Source of the DNA: Streptomyces smaragdinus
GTDB lineage: Bacteria > Actinomycetota > Actinomycetes > Streptomycetales > Streptomycetaceae
DNA length: 64,000 nt
Reading direction: 5' to 3'
NCBI RefSeq assembly: GCF_009604385.1
Contig: NZ_WEGJ01000003.1
Span: 248,001-312,000, forward strand
Part shown: positions 9,561 through 17,776 of the stretch, in pieces
Layout of the letters: each line of letters starts with the position of its first letter
Position numbering within the stretch: position 1 is the stretch's first letter
Notes under the pieces: generated by a model
Seen by the model: only the letters and a program-made list of their open reading frames with translations
Databases searched by the model: none
What the model was told of the DNA's origin: nothing
Made by a program: the position numbers and the translations under genes

Positions 9561-10709
9561 GTGATCTTCAAAACCTTCGGCTGGTCCTTCGCCGTCACCG
9601 CGGCGGGGCTGGTGGTGGCTTTCCTCTACGGAAGCTGGGAAGCCTTCGGACTGGTCGCGATCCTGTCCATCCTCGAGATCTCCCTCTCCTTCGACAACGC
9701 GGTGGTCAACGCCGGCGTGCTGAAGAAGATGAACGAGTTCTGGCAGAAGATCTTCCTCACCGTCGGTGTCCTCATCGCCGTCTTCGGCATGCGGCTGATC
9801 TTCCCCGTCGTCATCGTCTCCATCACGGCGAGCCTCAGCCCGTGGGACGCGGTCGATCTCGCGCTGAACAACCACGACAAGTACGAGCAGCTGGTCACGG
9901 ACGCCCACCCGGCCATCGCGGCCTTCGGCGGCATGTTCCTGATGATGATCTTCCTGGAGTTCATCTTCGACGAGCGTGAGGACAAGTGGCTCGGCTTCAT
10001 CGAGCGTCCGCTGTCGCGCTTCGGCCGGATCGACGCCATCTCGGTCTGCGTCGCGCTCATCGCCCTGCTGGGCAGCTCCTTCCTCTTCGCCGAGCACGCC
10101 CACCAGTACGGCGGCGAGCACGCGGACAAGGTGTCGACGGTGCTGCTGGCCGGCATCGCCGGTCTGATCACGTATCTCGTGGTCGGCGGCTTGTCGGGGC
10201 ACTTCGAGGACAAACTCGAGGAGGAAGAGGAGCACGAGCACGAGCTCGAGGAGGAGGCGGCCCGCTCGGGCAAGAAGTTCGAGACGGTCAAGCTGGCCGG
10301 CAAGGCCGCGTTCTTCATGTTCCTCTACCTCGAGGTGCTCGACGCGTCGTTCTCCTTCGACGGCGTGATCGGCGCGTTCGCGGTGAGCAACGACCCGATC
10401 GTCATCGCGCTGGGCCTGGGCATCGGCGCCATGTACGTCCGGTCCCTCACCGTCTACCTGGTCCGCCAGGGCACCCTGGACGACTACGTCTATCTGGAGC
10501 ACGGCGCCCACTACGCGATCGGCGCGCTGTCCGTCCTGCTCCTGGTGACCATCCGGTACGAGATCCCGGAGGTCGTCACGGGCCTGATCGGTGTGGCTCT
10601 GATCGCCCTGTCCTTCTGGTCCTCGATCCGGCGCAACAAGCGCCTGGCCGCCGAGGGCGAGGGGGACGACGCCGAGGAGTCCAGGTCCGAGGTTCCTTCC
10701 GGGGTCTGA
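9561..10709 (+). CDS. TerC-like (DUF475) integral membrane protein
   Basis: The 382-residue polytopic protein has about nine hydrophobic segments and the two conserved TerC acidic motifs, SFDNAVVNAG near residue 52 and SFSFDGVIGAF near residue 262. These place charged residues in the membrane. A very acidic cytoplasmic loop rich in Glu and His lies at about residues 218-238 and could bind metal. TerC proteins are associated with metal efflux or homeostasis and with TerD. The GTG start is at 9561. A strong U-tailed hairpin follows the gene. Confidence 0.93.
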   Translation: MIFKTFGWSFAVTAAGLVVAFLYGSWEAFGLVAILSILEISLSFDNAVVNAGVLKKMNEFWQKIFLTVGVLIAVFGMRLIFPVVIVSITASLSPWDAVDLALNNHDKYEQLVTDAHPAIAAFGGMFLMMIFLEFIFDEREDKWLGFIERPLSRFGRIDAISVCVALIALLGSSFLFAEHAHQYGGEHADKVSTVLLAGIAGLITYLVVGGLSGHFEDKLEEEEEHEHELEEEAARSGKKFETVKLAGKAAFFMFLYLEVLDASFSFDGVIGAFAVSNDPIVIALGLGIGAMYVRSLTVYLVRQGTLDDYVYLEHGAHYAIGALSVLLLVTIRYEIPEVVTGLIGVALIALSFWSSIRRNKRLAAEGEGDDAEESRSEVPSGV

Positions 10710-10722
10710 CGAGGGAAGAATT

Positions 10723-10765
10723 GCCCCCGGGGGCGGTGTTCCGCACCGCTCCCGGGGCTTTTTGT
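10723..10765 (+). terminator. Rho-independent terminator after terC-like gene
   Basis: GCCCCCGGGGGCGGTG pairs with CACCGCTCCCGGGGC around a short loop, followed by TTTTTG at 10759-10764. It ends the terD2-terC unit and precedes the TerA-like gene. Confidence 0.85.
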
Positions 10766-10801
10766 TGTCCGGGTACGGGCGGGCTGGGGAGGACGGACGC
10801 G

Positions 10802-11551
10802 ATGGGTTTCTGGGACGGGCTGTGGGGCACCTGGCGCCGGGAGGGGGTGCCGCGGTTCGACAGCGGCGGCGCCTCGTACGCGGTGCAGCTGACCCGGCGC
10901 AATCCGGTGATCTCGCTGACCAAACAGGGCGCGGACCGGGGCAACATGCGGGTCAACCTCTCCTGGCGGATGCGCTCCGCCGACGTCGGCAACCAGGGCC
11001 TGACCACCCGCGCCCTACTGCGCCACCCGGGCCGGCTGTTCAAGCCGGACATGCCCTCCCCGCAGGGCCTGGCGATGGTCAACGTCGACCTGGACCTGGC
11101 GTGCCTGTACGAGATGGCGGACGGCAGCCGGGGCGTGGTGCAGCCGCTGGGCGACTTCTTCGGCGACGCGAACAAGGCGCCGTACATCAAGCTCTCCGGC
11201 GACGACCGGTTCGGCTCCGGCACCGGCGAGACGATCTACATCAACTTCGATCACGCCGAGGAGTTCAAACGGCTGCTGATCTTCGTCTACATCTACGACG
11301 GGACGCCGGCCTTCGACCGTACGCACGCGATCGTCACGCTCTATCCGAGCAACGGGCCGCGGGTGGAGATCGCCCTGGACGAACGGGCACCGGACGCGCG
11401 GTCGTGCGCGGTGGTGCTGATCGAGAACGTCAAGGGCGAGCTGAAGGTACGCCGCGAGGTGAAGTACGTGTACGGCTTCCAGTCGGAACTGGACCGGATG
11501 TACGGCTGGGGCCTGCAGTGGGGGCGGGGGTACAAGACGCCGACGCGGTAG
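10802..11551 (+). CDS. TerD-superfamily protein, TerA/TerF-like
   Basis: The 249-residue protein starts at ATG 10802. It is longer than TerD and has diverged. It opens with GFWDGLWGTW and VISLTKQGADRGNMRVNLSW, and contains a TerD-like core (MVNVDLDLACLYEMADG, then GDDRFGSGTGETIYINFDH). It ends in VYGFQSELDRMYGWGLQW. This matches the TerA-type branch of the superfamily, in which the calcium motif is altered (VDLDLACLYEM in place of [10 protein letters not shown]). It is cytosolic and probably works with the other Ter proteins. It is separated from terC by a terminator and converges on a proline-tailed TerD gene. Confidence 0.85.
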   Translation: MGFWDGLWGTWRREGVPRFDSGGASYAVQLTRRNPVISLTKQGADRGNMRVNLSWRMRSADVGNQGLTTRALLRHPGRLFKPDMPSPQGLAMVNVDLDLACLYEMADGSRGVVQPLGDFFGDANKAPYIKLSGDDRFGSGTGETIYINFDHAEEFKRLLIFVYIYDGTPAFDRTHAIVTLYPSNGPRVEIALDERAPDARSCAVVLIENVKGELKVRREVKYVYGFQSELDRMYGWGLQWGRGYKTPTR

Positions 11552-11560
11552 CGGGCACCG

Positions 11561-11604
11561 TTCCAGCCCGGCCGGCGTTTGAGGCCGAGGCGCGCAGCGC
11601 CGAT
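11561..11604. repeat. Streptomyces-type intergenic repeat between convergent ter genes
   Basis: The stretch starting TTCCAGCCCGGCCGGCGTTT and continuing GAGGCCGAGG resembles a short repeat that is very common between genes in Streptomyces genomes (recognised from memory). It fills the 74-bp gap between two convergent genes. It may act as a bidirectional terminator. Confidence 0.5.
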
Positions 11605-11625
11605 CTGCCCAACCGCAGCCCGCCC

Positions 11626-12309
11626 TCACCGACCGATGAACTGCGGCCCCTGCGGCGGCAGGGTAAAGGTATGCGGATACCCGTACGCGGCACTCGGCGG
11701 CGGCCCCGCCGGCACGGACACAGGCTGCGGAGGCTGCGCCTGCTGAGGCACCGCCGGCGCCGGCGCCGGCTCCTCGTCCACCGAGATCCCGTAGTCCGTC
11801 GCCAGCCCGACCAGCCCCGACTCGTACCCCTGCCCCAGCGCCCGGAAGCGCCACTCGCCGGAGCGCCGGTAGAGCTCGCCGCAGATCAGCGCCGTCTCCT
11901 TGCCCGTCTCCGGCACGATGTCGAAGTACGCGAACGGCTCCCCGTTCGCCCCCGCGTCGTACAGCAGCACCCGCAGGTCCTCCACCTGCGCGAACGTCCC
12001 GCTGTCGCAGGACGCGGAGAGGATCAGCCGGTCCACCGACGGCTCCTGGCGGTCCAGCCGCGCCTCGACGGCGTCCGTGAGCCCGTCGGCGCCGCTCTGC
12101 TTGGGCAGCTTGCGCACCGTGCCGGAGGGGTGGCGGGGCTGGTTGTAGAAGATGAAGTCGGCGTCCGACCGCACCCGCCCGTCCGTCCCGACCAGCAGCA
12201 TCGCCGCGTCGACGTCCGGCGACCCGGGGCCGGGATGCCAGCGCAGCACCGCCCGGACGGCCGTGACCTGCAGGGTGAGATTGGCCCCCTTGGCCATGGC
12301 GTGCGTCAT
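11626..12309 (-). CDS. TerD family protein with proline-rich C-terminal tail
   Basis: The 227-residue protein starts at ATG 12309, giving MTHAMAKGANLTL, the normal beginning of a TerD domain. The TerD core runs to about residue 175 (VDAAMLLVGTDGRVRSDADFIFYNQPRHPSG, written here in part only, then ICGELYRRSGEWRFRALGQGY). It is followed by about 50 residues rich in Pro, Ala and Gln, ending TFTLPPQGPQFIGR. Such tails usually mediate protein contacts. The gene is divergent from the HpcH-like gene across 197 bp and convergent with the TerA-like gene. Confidence 0.9.
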   Translation of the reverse strand: MTHAMAKGANLTLQVTAVRAVLRWHPGPGSPDVDAAMLLVGTDGRVRSDADFIFYNQPRHPSGTVRKLPKQSGADGLTDAVEARLDRQEPSVDRLILSASCDSGTFAQVEDLRVLLYDAGANGEPFAYFDIVPETGKETALICGELYRRSGEWRFRALGQGYESGLVGLATDYGISVDEEPAPAPAVPQQAQPPQPVSVPAGPPPSAAYGYPHTFTLPPQGPQFIGR

Positions 12310-12426
12310 ACGGCTATCCTGCCCCCTCCCCCGGCCCCGGTACAACGCGGCCCCCGCGGGCCCGCCGCCACCGGCATGCGACGGCTGTGTCGCGGTTGTG
12401 CGACGGTTACCCGGAATTCACGTACC

Positions 12427-12455
12427 GGCGGAACGTTTCAGCCAAGGCGGAACGT
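12427..12455 (+). promoter_or_regulatory. Two direct repeats GGCGGAACGT upstream of the lyase gene
   Basis: GGCGGAACGT occurs at 12427-12436 and 12446-12455, 19 bp apart, about 50-80 bp before the lyase ATG at 12507. Each contains GGAAC, the -35 element of many streptomycete ECF sigma factors, but no convincing matching -10 is seen. Confidence 0.35.
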
Positions 12456-12506
12456 AGTCTTACCGATCTGCCTACCTGCACCCAGTACCAGCGATAGGGG
12501 GATCGC

Positions 12507-13688
12507 ATGCGGCACTTCGGACACCTTGACCAGGATTTGAGAAGCAGACTCTTCCACCGCGAGCCGGCATCGTTCGACGCCGCCTCGCCCGCCCGCACGC
12601 TCTCCAGCGCGCTGGGCGCCACCCTCTACACCCCGGCGACCCGGCCCGACCTGGCCGCCTCGGTCGTCAAGCAGGCCGCGCGCGGCGTGGTCTCGATGGT
12701 CCTGTGCCTCGAGGACGCCATCGCCGACGGCGACGTCCCCGCGGCCGAGGCCAACGTCGTACGGCAGCTGCGCGAGCTCCACGAGCGCGGCGAGACGGCG
12801 CTGCCGCTGCTGTTCGTACGCACCCGCGAGGCCGCCCAGATACCCGACCTGGTGACCCGGCTCGGCCCCGCCGCCCGGCTGCTGTCCGGATTCGTGCTGC
12901 CGAAGTTCACCGAGGAGCGCGGCATCCCGTTCCTGGAGGCCATCGCCGAGGCCGAGGCGGGGGCCGACGGCCCGCTCACGCTGTACGCGATGCCCGTCCT
13001 GGAGTCCCCGGAGCTGCTGCATCTGGAGACCCGCCGCGAGACCCTGGCCGGCATCCAGCGGGTGACCGACAAGTACCGCGAGCGGATCCTGGCGCTGCGC
13101 CTGGGCGTCACCGACTTCTGCTCCGTCTACGGGCTGCGCCGCGCGCCCGAGATCACGGCGTACGACCTGCAGATCGTCGCCTCGGCCATCGGCGACGTGG
13201 TCAACACCTTCGGCCGCGCCGACGGCACCGGCTTCACGGTCACCGGCCCGGTGTGGGAGTACTTCCGCCCGCACGAGCGGATCTTCAAGCCGCAGCTCCG
13301 CAACAGCCCCTTCACCGGCGTCAACGAAGCGCTGCGTGACCGGCTGATCGCGCACGACATGGACGGCCTCCTCCGCGAGATCGAGCTCGACCGCGCCAAC
13401 GGACTGCAGGGCAAGAGCTGCATACACCCCAGCCACGTCACCCTGGTGCACGCCCTGTCGGTGGTCAGTCTGGAGGAGTACTCCGACGCCCATGACATCC
13501 TCGAGAGGGAACGGGACGGGGGCGGCGTGCTGCGCTCGGCCTACACGAACAAGATGAACGAGGCCAAGCCCCACCGGGCCTGGGCGGAGCGGACCCTGCT
13601 GCGCGCCGAGGTGTTCGGCGTGGCGCGGGAGGACGTGACGTTCGTCGAGCTGCTGGACGCGGGTCTGCTGCATTTTCCCGGGGGATGA
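12507..13688 (+). CDS. HpcH/HpaI-type TIM-barrel C-C lyase of the ter biosynthetic module
   Basis: The 393-residue protein resembles the citrate-lyase-beta / HpcH-HpaI group. It has the early segment GVVSMVLCLEDAIADGD (acidic metal ligands), LPLLFVRTREAAQIPDL, TLYAMPVLESPELL, and the C-terminal GLQGKSCIHPSHV pattern of this family. Comparative genomics places this 'C-C bond lyase' family in ter operons with phosphoribosyltransferases and HAD phosphatases, where it is predicted to help build a nucleoside-like metabolite. The last codons and the stop lie in a dispersed repeat. The fused phosphoribosyltransferase gene follows after 89 bp. Confidence 0.9.
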   Translation: MRHFGHLDQDLRSRLFHREPASFDAASPARTLSSALGATLYTPATRPDLAASVVKQAARGVVSMVLCLEDAIADGDVPAAEANVVRQLRELHERGETALPLLFVRTREAAQIPDLVTRLGPAARLLSGFVLPKFTEERGIPFLEAIAEAEAGADGPLTLYAMPVLESPELLHLETRRETLAGIQRVTDKYRERILALRLGVTDFCSVYGLRRAPEITAYDLQIVASAIGDVVNTFGRADGTGFTVTGPVWEYFRPHERIFKPQLRNSPFTGVNEALRDRLIAHDMDGLLREIELDRANGLQGKSCIHPSHVTLVHALSVVSLEEYSDAHDILERERDGGGVLRSAYTNKMNEAKPHRAWAERTLLRAEVFGVAREDVTFVELLDAGLLHFPGG

Positions 13689-13765
13689 CCCCCGGACCCC
13701 CAGCCGGAAAAGCAGGTCGGTCGGGGTGGTCGGAGGAAGATGGCGAGGCGAATCGAGTGAAAGGT
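13676..13765. repeat. Dispersed repeat, copy A
   Basis: Starts CCCGGGGGATGACCCCCGGA and continues CCCCCAGCCGGA, AAGCAGGTCGGTCGGG. It is nearly identical over its first 46 bases to 58827-58917 and similar beyond. The first 18 bases form an inverted repeat. This copy includes the end of the lyase reading frame, so the protein's final FPGG and stop come from the repeat. Confidence 0.7.
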
Positions 13766-13777
13766 AACGGCTGAGCT

Positions 13778-16183
13778 GTGGCGGTATGGAACGGGGAGTG
13801 GGTCACCGACCGGCTGGGCGTCGCGCTGACGGGCCCGGACACCCTGCGTGACCTGCTGGGACTCGCGCTGCGCCGCAATCCGCGGCGCGCCCATCTGCTG
13901 GTCTCGTCGGTGCTGGGCAAGCACATACCCGCCCCGCCCGCCGACGTCTACGGCGCGGGCTTCGAGCTCGGCCGCCGGGTACGGGAGCTGCTGGGCCCCT
14001 CGGAGGCGGACCGGGCCGTGGTGCTCGGGTACGCCGAGACGGCCACCGGCCTCGGGCACTGCGCGGCCGACGGGCTGGGCGCGGCGGCGTACCTGCACTC
14101 CACGCGGCGCCCGGTGGCGGGCGTGGCGCGGGCGGGCGGCTTCGAGGAGGAGCACAGCCACGCCACCAGGCATCTGCTGCTGCCCGCCGACCCCGCGCTG
14201 CTCGCCGGGGACGGGCCGCTGGTGCTGGTGGACGACGAGTGCTCCACCGGGCGGACCATACGGAACACCGTCGCCGCGCTGCACGCCGTGTCCGCGCGGG
14301 AGCGGTACGTGGTGGCGGCCCTGGTCGACATGCGGTCGGCGGACGACCGGCGGGAGCTGGACAAGCTCGCCGCCGACCTCGGGACCCGGGTGGACGTCGT
14401 GGCGCTGGCCTCGGGCGCGGTGACGCTGCCGGAGGGGGTGCTGGAGCGGGGGCAGGAGCTGGTGGAGTCGCTGTCGTCGCCGGCGGCTCCGTCCCCGGGT
14501 GCCGCGCCGGACGTCACGCGCGTCGACGTCGGCTGGCCTGCGGGGCTGCCCGACGGCGGACGGCACGGGTTCATGTCCCGGGACCGGGAGCGGCTGGAGG
14601 CGGCGCTGCCCGCGATGGGGGAGCGGCTGGCCTCCGCGCTGGGGTCCGGTGCCTCCCGGGTGCTGGTCCTCGGCAACGAGGAGCTGATGTACGCGCCGCT
14701 GCGGCTGGCGGGGGCGCTGCAGGACGCGGCGCCGTCGGCCGAGGTGCGGTTCTCGACGACCACGCGCTCCCCCGTGCTGGCGGTGGACGATCCGGGGTAC
14801 GCGATACGGACCCGGCTCGCCTTCCCGGCCCACGACGATCCGGCCGACGGGCCCGGCACGCGGTACGCGTACAACGTGGCCCCGGCCGCCGGGGACGCCC
14901 CGTTCGACGCGGTGGTCGCCGTCGTGGACTCCGCGGGGGACACCCCGGAGCTGGACGCCCTGCTCGCGGAGGTCGGGGCGCACACGGGGCGGGTGCTGCT
15001 CGCGGTGCTCCCCTCGTACGTACCGCTGCCGTCGCCGCTGCGGGGCACCCCTTTGCCTCGGCCGCTCCGCGGCCCGGCCTTTGGCTCGTACACCCCCGAC
15101 GAGGTCGGCTGGCTGCTCAAGGACCTCTCCGGCGTCGAGCTGGAGGCGCCCACCGAGGAGCGCGAGGAGGCCATCCAGAGCGGCGGCGCGCATTACGCCG
15201 AGTCGCTGCCGGTGGAGTACCAGCCGAGCCCCGCCTACCAGGCCCTCTTCCAGCAGGCCCTCGCCGGCTCCGCCCGCCGGATGGCCGAGGCCGTCGCCGT
15301 CGTCACCGAGACCGTGCTGGCCGAGCGCTCCCCGCGCCCCGTGCTGGTGTCCCTGGCCCGCGCCGGCACCCCCGTCGGCGTGCTGATGAAGCGCTGGGCG
15401 GCGCACGCCCACGGCCTCGACCTGCCGCATTACGCGGTGTCCATCGTCCGCGGCCGGGGCATCGACCGCACCGCGATGCGCTGGCTGGCCGCCCACCACG
15501 ACCCGGCGGACGTGGTGTTCGTCGACGGCTGGACGGGCAAGGGCGCCATCACCCGCGAACTCGCGGAGGCGCTGGAGGAGTTCGAGGGCTTCGACCCGCG
15601 GATCGCCGTCCTCGCCGACCCCGGCTACTGCGTCGACACGTTCGGCACCCGCGACGACTTCCTCATCCCGTCCGCCTGCCTCAACTCCACCGTCTCCGGG
15701 CTGATCTCCCGCACGGTGCTGCGCGAGGGCCTGATCGGTCCCGGCGACTTCCACGGCGCGAAGTTCTACCGCGAGCTGGCGGACGCCGACGTCTCGCGCG
15801 CGTTCCTCGACACCGTCTCCGCCGAGTTCGCCGCCCTCGGTACGGTCGCCCCGATGCCGGCCTCCCCCGGCCGGGCGCCGAGCTGGTCGGGGTGGCGGGC
15901 CGTGGAGCGGATCAGCGAGTCGTACGGCATCCACAACGTCAACCTCGTCAAACCCGGCGTCGGCGAGACGACCCGGGTGCTGCTGCGCCGCGTCCCCTGG
16001 CGCGTGCTCGTACGGCGCGGCGTCGGCAGCGACCTCGACCACGTCCGGCTCCTGGCCGAGCAGCGCGGCGTCCCCGTCGAGGAGGTCGACGGGACGGACC
16101 TGCCGTACAGCAGTGTGGGCCTCATCCATCCGCACTACACGCGCGGCGCCACGGGCGCCGACGGGAAGGCGATTGTTTCGTGA
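13778..16183 (+). CDS. Fused phosphoribosyltransferase-TRSP-StiP-PELOTA protein of the ter system
   Basis: The 801-residue cytosolic protein joins two ter-module proteins. Residues 1-235 form a PRTase_2-type domain with the PRPP loop LVDDECSTGRT near 149-159. Residues about 245-415 look like the TRSP domain (GFMSRDRERLEAALP, VLVLGNEELMYAPLRLA). A short odd linker follows at 422-434. Residues 435-700 match the StiP N-terminal PRTase-like domain (FGSYTPDEVGWLLKDLSG; PVLVSLARAGTPVGVLMKRW; VVFVDGWTGKGAITRELA). Residues 738-790 look like the PELOTA RNA-binding domain. Known relatives are predicted to make a nucleoside-like compound. It overlaps the HAD gene by 4 bases, so translation is coupled. 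Confidence 0.88.
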   Translation: MAVWNGEWVTDRLGVALTGPDTLRDLLGLALRRNPRRAHLLVSSVLGKHIPAPPADVYGAGFELGRRVRELLGPSEADRAVVLGYAETATGLGHCAADGLGAAAYLHSTRRPVAGVARAGGFEEEHSHATRHLLLPADPALLAGDGPLVLVDDECSTGRTIRNTVAALHAVSARERYVVAALVDMRSADDRRELDKLAADLGTRVDVVALASGAVTLPEGVLERGQELVESLSSPAAPSPGAAPDVTRVDVGWPAGLPDGGRHGFMSRDRERLEAALPAMGERLASALGSGASRVLVLGNEELMYAPLRLAGALQDAAPSAEVRFSTTTRSPVLAVDDPGYAIRTRLAFPAHDDPADGPGTRYAYNVAPAAGDAPFDAVVAVVDSAGDTPELDALLAEVGAHTGRVLLAVLPSYVPLPSPLRGTPLPRPLRGPAFGSYTPDEVGWLLKDLSGVELEAPTEEREEAIQSGGAHYAESLPVEYQPSPAYQALFQQALAGSARRMAEAVAVVTETVLAERSPRPVLVSLARAGTPVGVLMKRWAAHAHGLDLPHYAVSIVRGRGIDRTAMRWLAAHHDPADVVFVDGWTGKGAITRELAEALEEFEGFDPRIAVLADPGYCVDTFGTRDDFLIPSACLNSTVSGLISRTVLREGLIGPGDFHGAKFYRELADADVSRAFLDTVSAEFAALGTVAPMPASPGRAPSWSGWRAVERISESYGIHNVNLVKPGVGETTRVLLRRVPWRVLVRRGVGSDLDHVRLLAEQRGVPVEEVDGTDLPYSSVGLIHPHYTRGATGADGKAIVS

Positions 16184-17067
16184 GCCATACCGGGCCTTCG
16201 GGCTTCTCATCCGCCGGTGACGTCTCCGCCGTACCGGTCACCGACGATCCGCCCACCGCGGCGGGCAGCAGCGTCCTGGTCGCCAGCGACCTCGACCGGA
16301 CGCTCATCTACTCCTCGGCCGCCCTGCTGCTGGGCATGCCGGACGCGCGGGCGCCGCGTCTGATGTGCGTCGAGGTCAACGACGGCAGGCCGCTGTCGTA
16401 CATGACGGAGGACGCCGCCGTCCTCCTCCCCGATCTGATGGCCCGTACGGTCTTCGTCCCGACGACCACCCGGACCCGCAAGCAGTACCGCCGCATCCGC
16501 CTCCCCGGCCCCCGCCCGCCGTACGCGATCTGCGCCAACGGCGGCCATCTCCTCGTCGACGGCGACACCGACCACGACTGGAACGCCGCCGTGCGCGAGC
16601 GCCTGGCCGCCGACTGCGCGCCGCTGGCCGAGGTCAGCGAGCACCTCCAGCGCACCGCCCACCCCGACTGGACACGCAAGATCCGCATCGCGGAGGACCT
16701 CTTCACGTATCTCGTGGTCGCCCGCGACCTGGTGCCCGAGCTGTGGGTGAAGGAGCTCACCGGCTGGGCCGGGGAGCGCGGCTGGTCCGTGTCCGCGCAG
16801 GGCTCGAAGATCTACCTCGTGCCGCGCCCGCTCACCAAGAGCGCCGCCGTCGCCGAGGTCGCCCGCCGCGCCGGTACGACGCTCACGCTCACCGCCGGTG
16901 ACTCGCTGCTGGACACCGACCTGCTGCTGGCCGGCGACCAGAGCTGGCGCCCGGGCCACGGCGAGCTCGCCGACCAGGGGTGGACGTCCGCCCGGGTGAC
17001 CGCGCTGGACGAGCTGGGCGTGGCGGCAGGCGAGCGAATCCTGCGGGAGATGCTGCTCAGGATCTGA
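16180..17067 (+). CDS. HAD-superfamily phosphatase of the ter biosynthetic module
   Basis: The 295-residue protein starts at GTG 16180, overlapping the preceding stop (GTGA). The nucleophile motif I is LVASDLDRTLIYSS (DxDxT) near residue 36, a basic residue follows mid-protein, and the late acidic motif is LTAGDSLLDTDLL near residue 245. A large cap domain lies between, as in Cof-type HADs. It probably dephosphorylates the product of the two PRTase-like domains encoded just upstream. An ATP-grasp gene, often part of this module, is not present here. Confidence 0.9.
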   Translation: MSHTGPSGFSSAGDVSAVPVTDDPPTAAGSSVLVASDLDRTLIYSSAALLLGMPDARAPRLMCVEVNDGRPLSYMTEDAAVLLPDLMARTVFVPTTTRTRKQYRRIRLPGPRPPYAICANGGHLLVDGDTDHDWNAAVRERLAADCAPLAEVSEHLQRTAHPDWTRKIRIAEDLFTYLVVARDLVPELWVKELTGWAGERGWSVSAQGSKIYLVPRPLTKSAAVAEVARRAGTTLTLTAGDSLLDTDLLLAGDQSWRPGHGELADQGWTSARVTALDELGVAAGERILREMLLRI

Positions 17068-17101
17068 CGCGGGACGGGCGGCTTGCGCGAGGATTGCGTT
17101 C

Positions 17102-17776
17102 ATGAGGATCCCGCCGCAGGACAAACGGCCGCCGCAGAGCGCCGAGCTCTATCAGTACGTGCTCGACCACAACCCCCCGCTGGACGCGGTCCAACGGGGG
17201 GTCGTCGAGCTGACGCATGCCCGTTTCCCCAGCTCGGCCGGTATGCAGTCGGCGCGGGAGCAGGGCCCGCTGCTGGCGTTCCTGGTCCGGCTGACGGAGG
17301 CCAGGCATGTGGTGGAGATCGGCGTGTTCACCGGCTTCTCGTCCCTCTCCATGGCCCAGGCGCTGCCCAAGGACGGCCGGCTGATCGCCCTGGACGTCTC
17401 CGAGGAGTGGACCGCGCACGCCCGCGACGCCTGGGAGCAGGCGGGGGTCGCGGACCGGGTGGAGCTGCGGCTGGGCCCGGCGCTGGACTCGCTGCGGGCG
17501 ATGCCCGCCGAGCCGCACATCGACCTCGCCTATCTGGACGCCGACAAGGAGGGCTACCCGGCGTACTGGGAGGAGCTGGTGCCGCGGATGCGGCCCGGCG
17601 GGCTGATCGTCGTGGACAACGTGCTCTACCACGGCACGGTCGCGGACCCCGAGGAGACGGGGTCCGCGGTGACGGCGATCCGGGCGTTCAACGACCTGGT
17701 GGCCGGGGACACCCGGACCGAGTCGGTGCTGCTGACGGTGGCCGACGGGCTGACGCTGGCGCGGCGGGTCGGCTAG
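17102..17776 (+). CDS. Class I SAM-dependent O-methyltransferase (COMT-like)
   Basis: The 224-residue enzyme matches bacterial catechol/caffeoyl-CoA-type O-methyltransferases. The SAM-binding motif VVEIGVFTGFSSLSMAQAL lies near residue 64, the acidic residue of motif II follows in LIALDVSEEW, and the metal ligand region is IDLAYLDADKEGYPAYWEE, then GGLIVVDNVLYHG. These residues bind Mg2+ and the catechol-like acceptor, so activity on a phenolic hydroxyl is likely, though the substrate is unknown. Its TAG stop overlaps the convergent DUF4383 gene's stop in a shared CTAG (17773-17776). Confidence 0.92.
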   Translation: MRIPPQDKRPPQSAELYQYVLDHNPPLDAVQRGVVELTHARFPSSAGMQSAREQGPLLAFLVRLTEARHVVEIGVFTGFSSLSMAQALPKDGRLIALDVSEEWTAHARDAWEQAGVADRVELRLGPALDSLRAMPAEPHIDLAYLDADKEGYPAYWEELVPRMRPGGLIVVDNVLYHGTVADPEETGSAVTAIRAFNDLVAGDTRTESVLLTVADGLTLARRVG

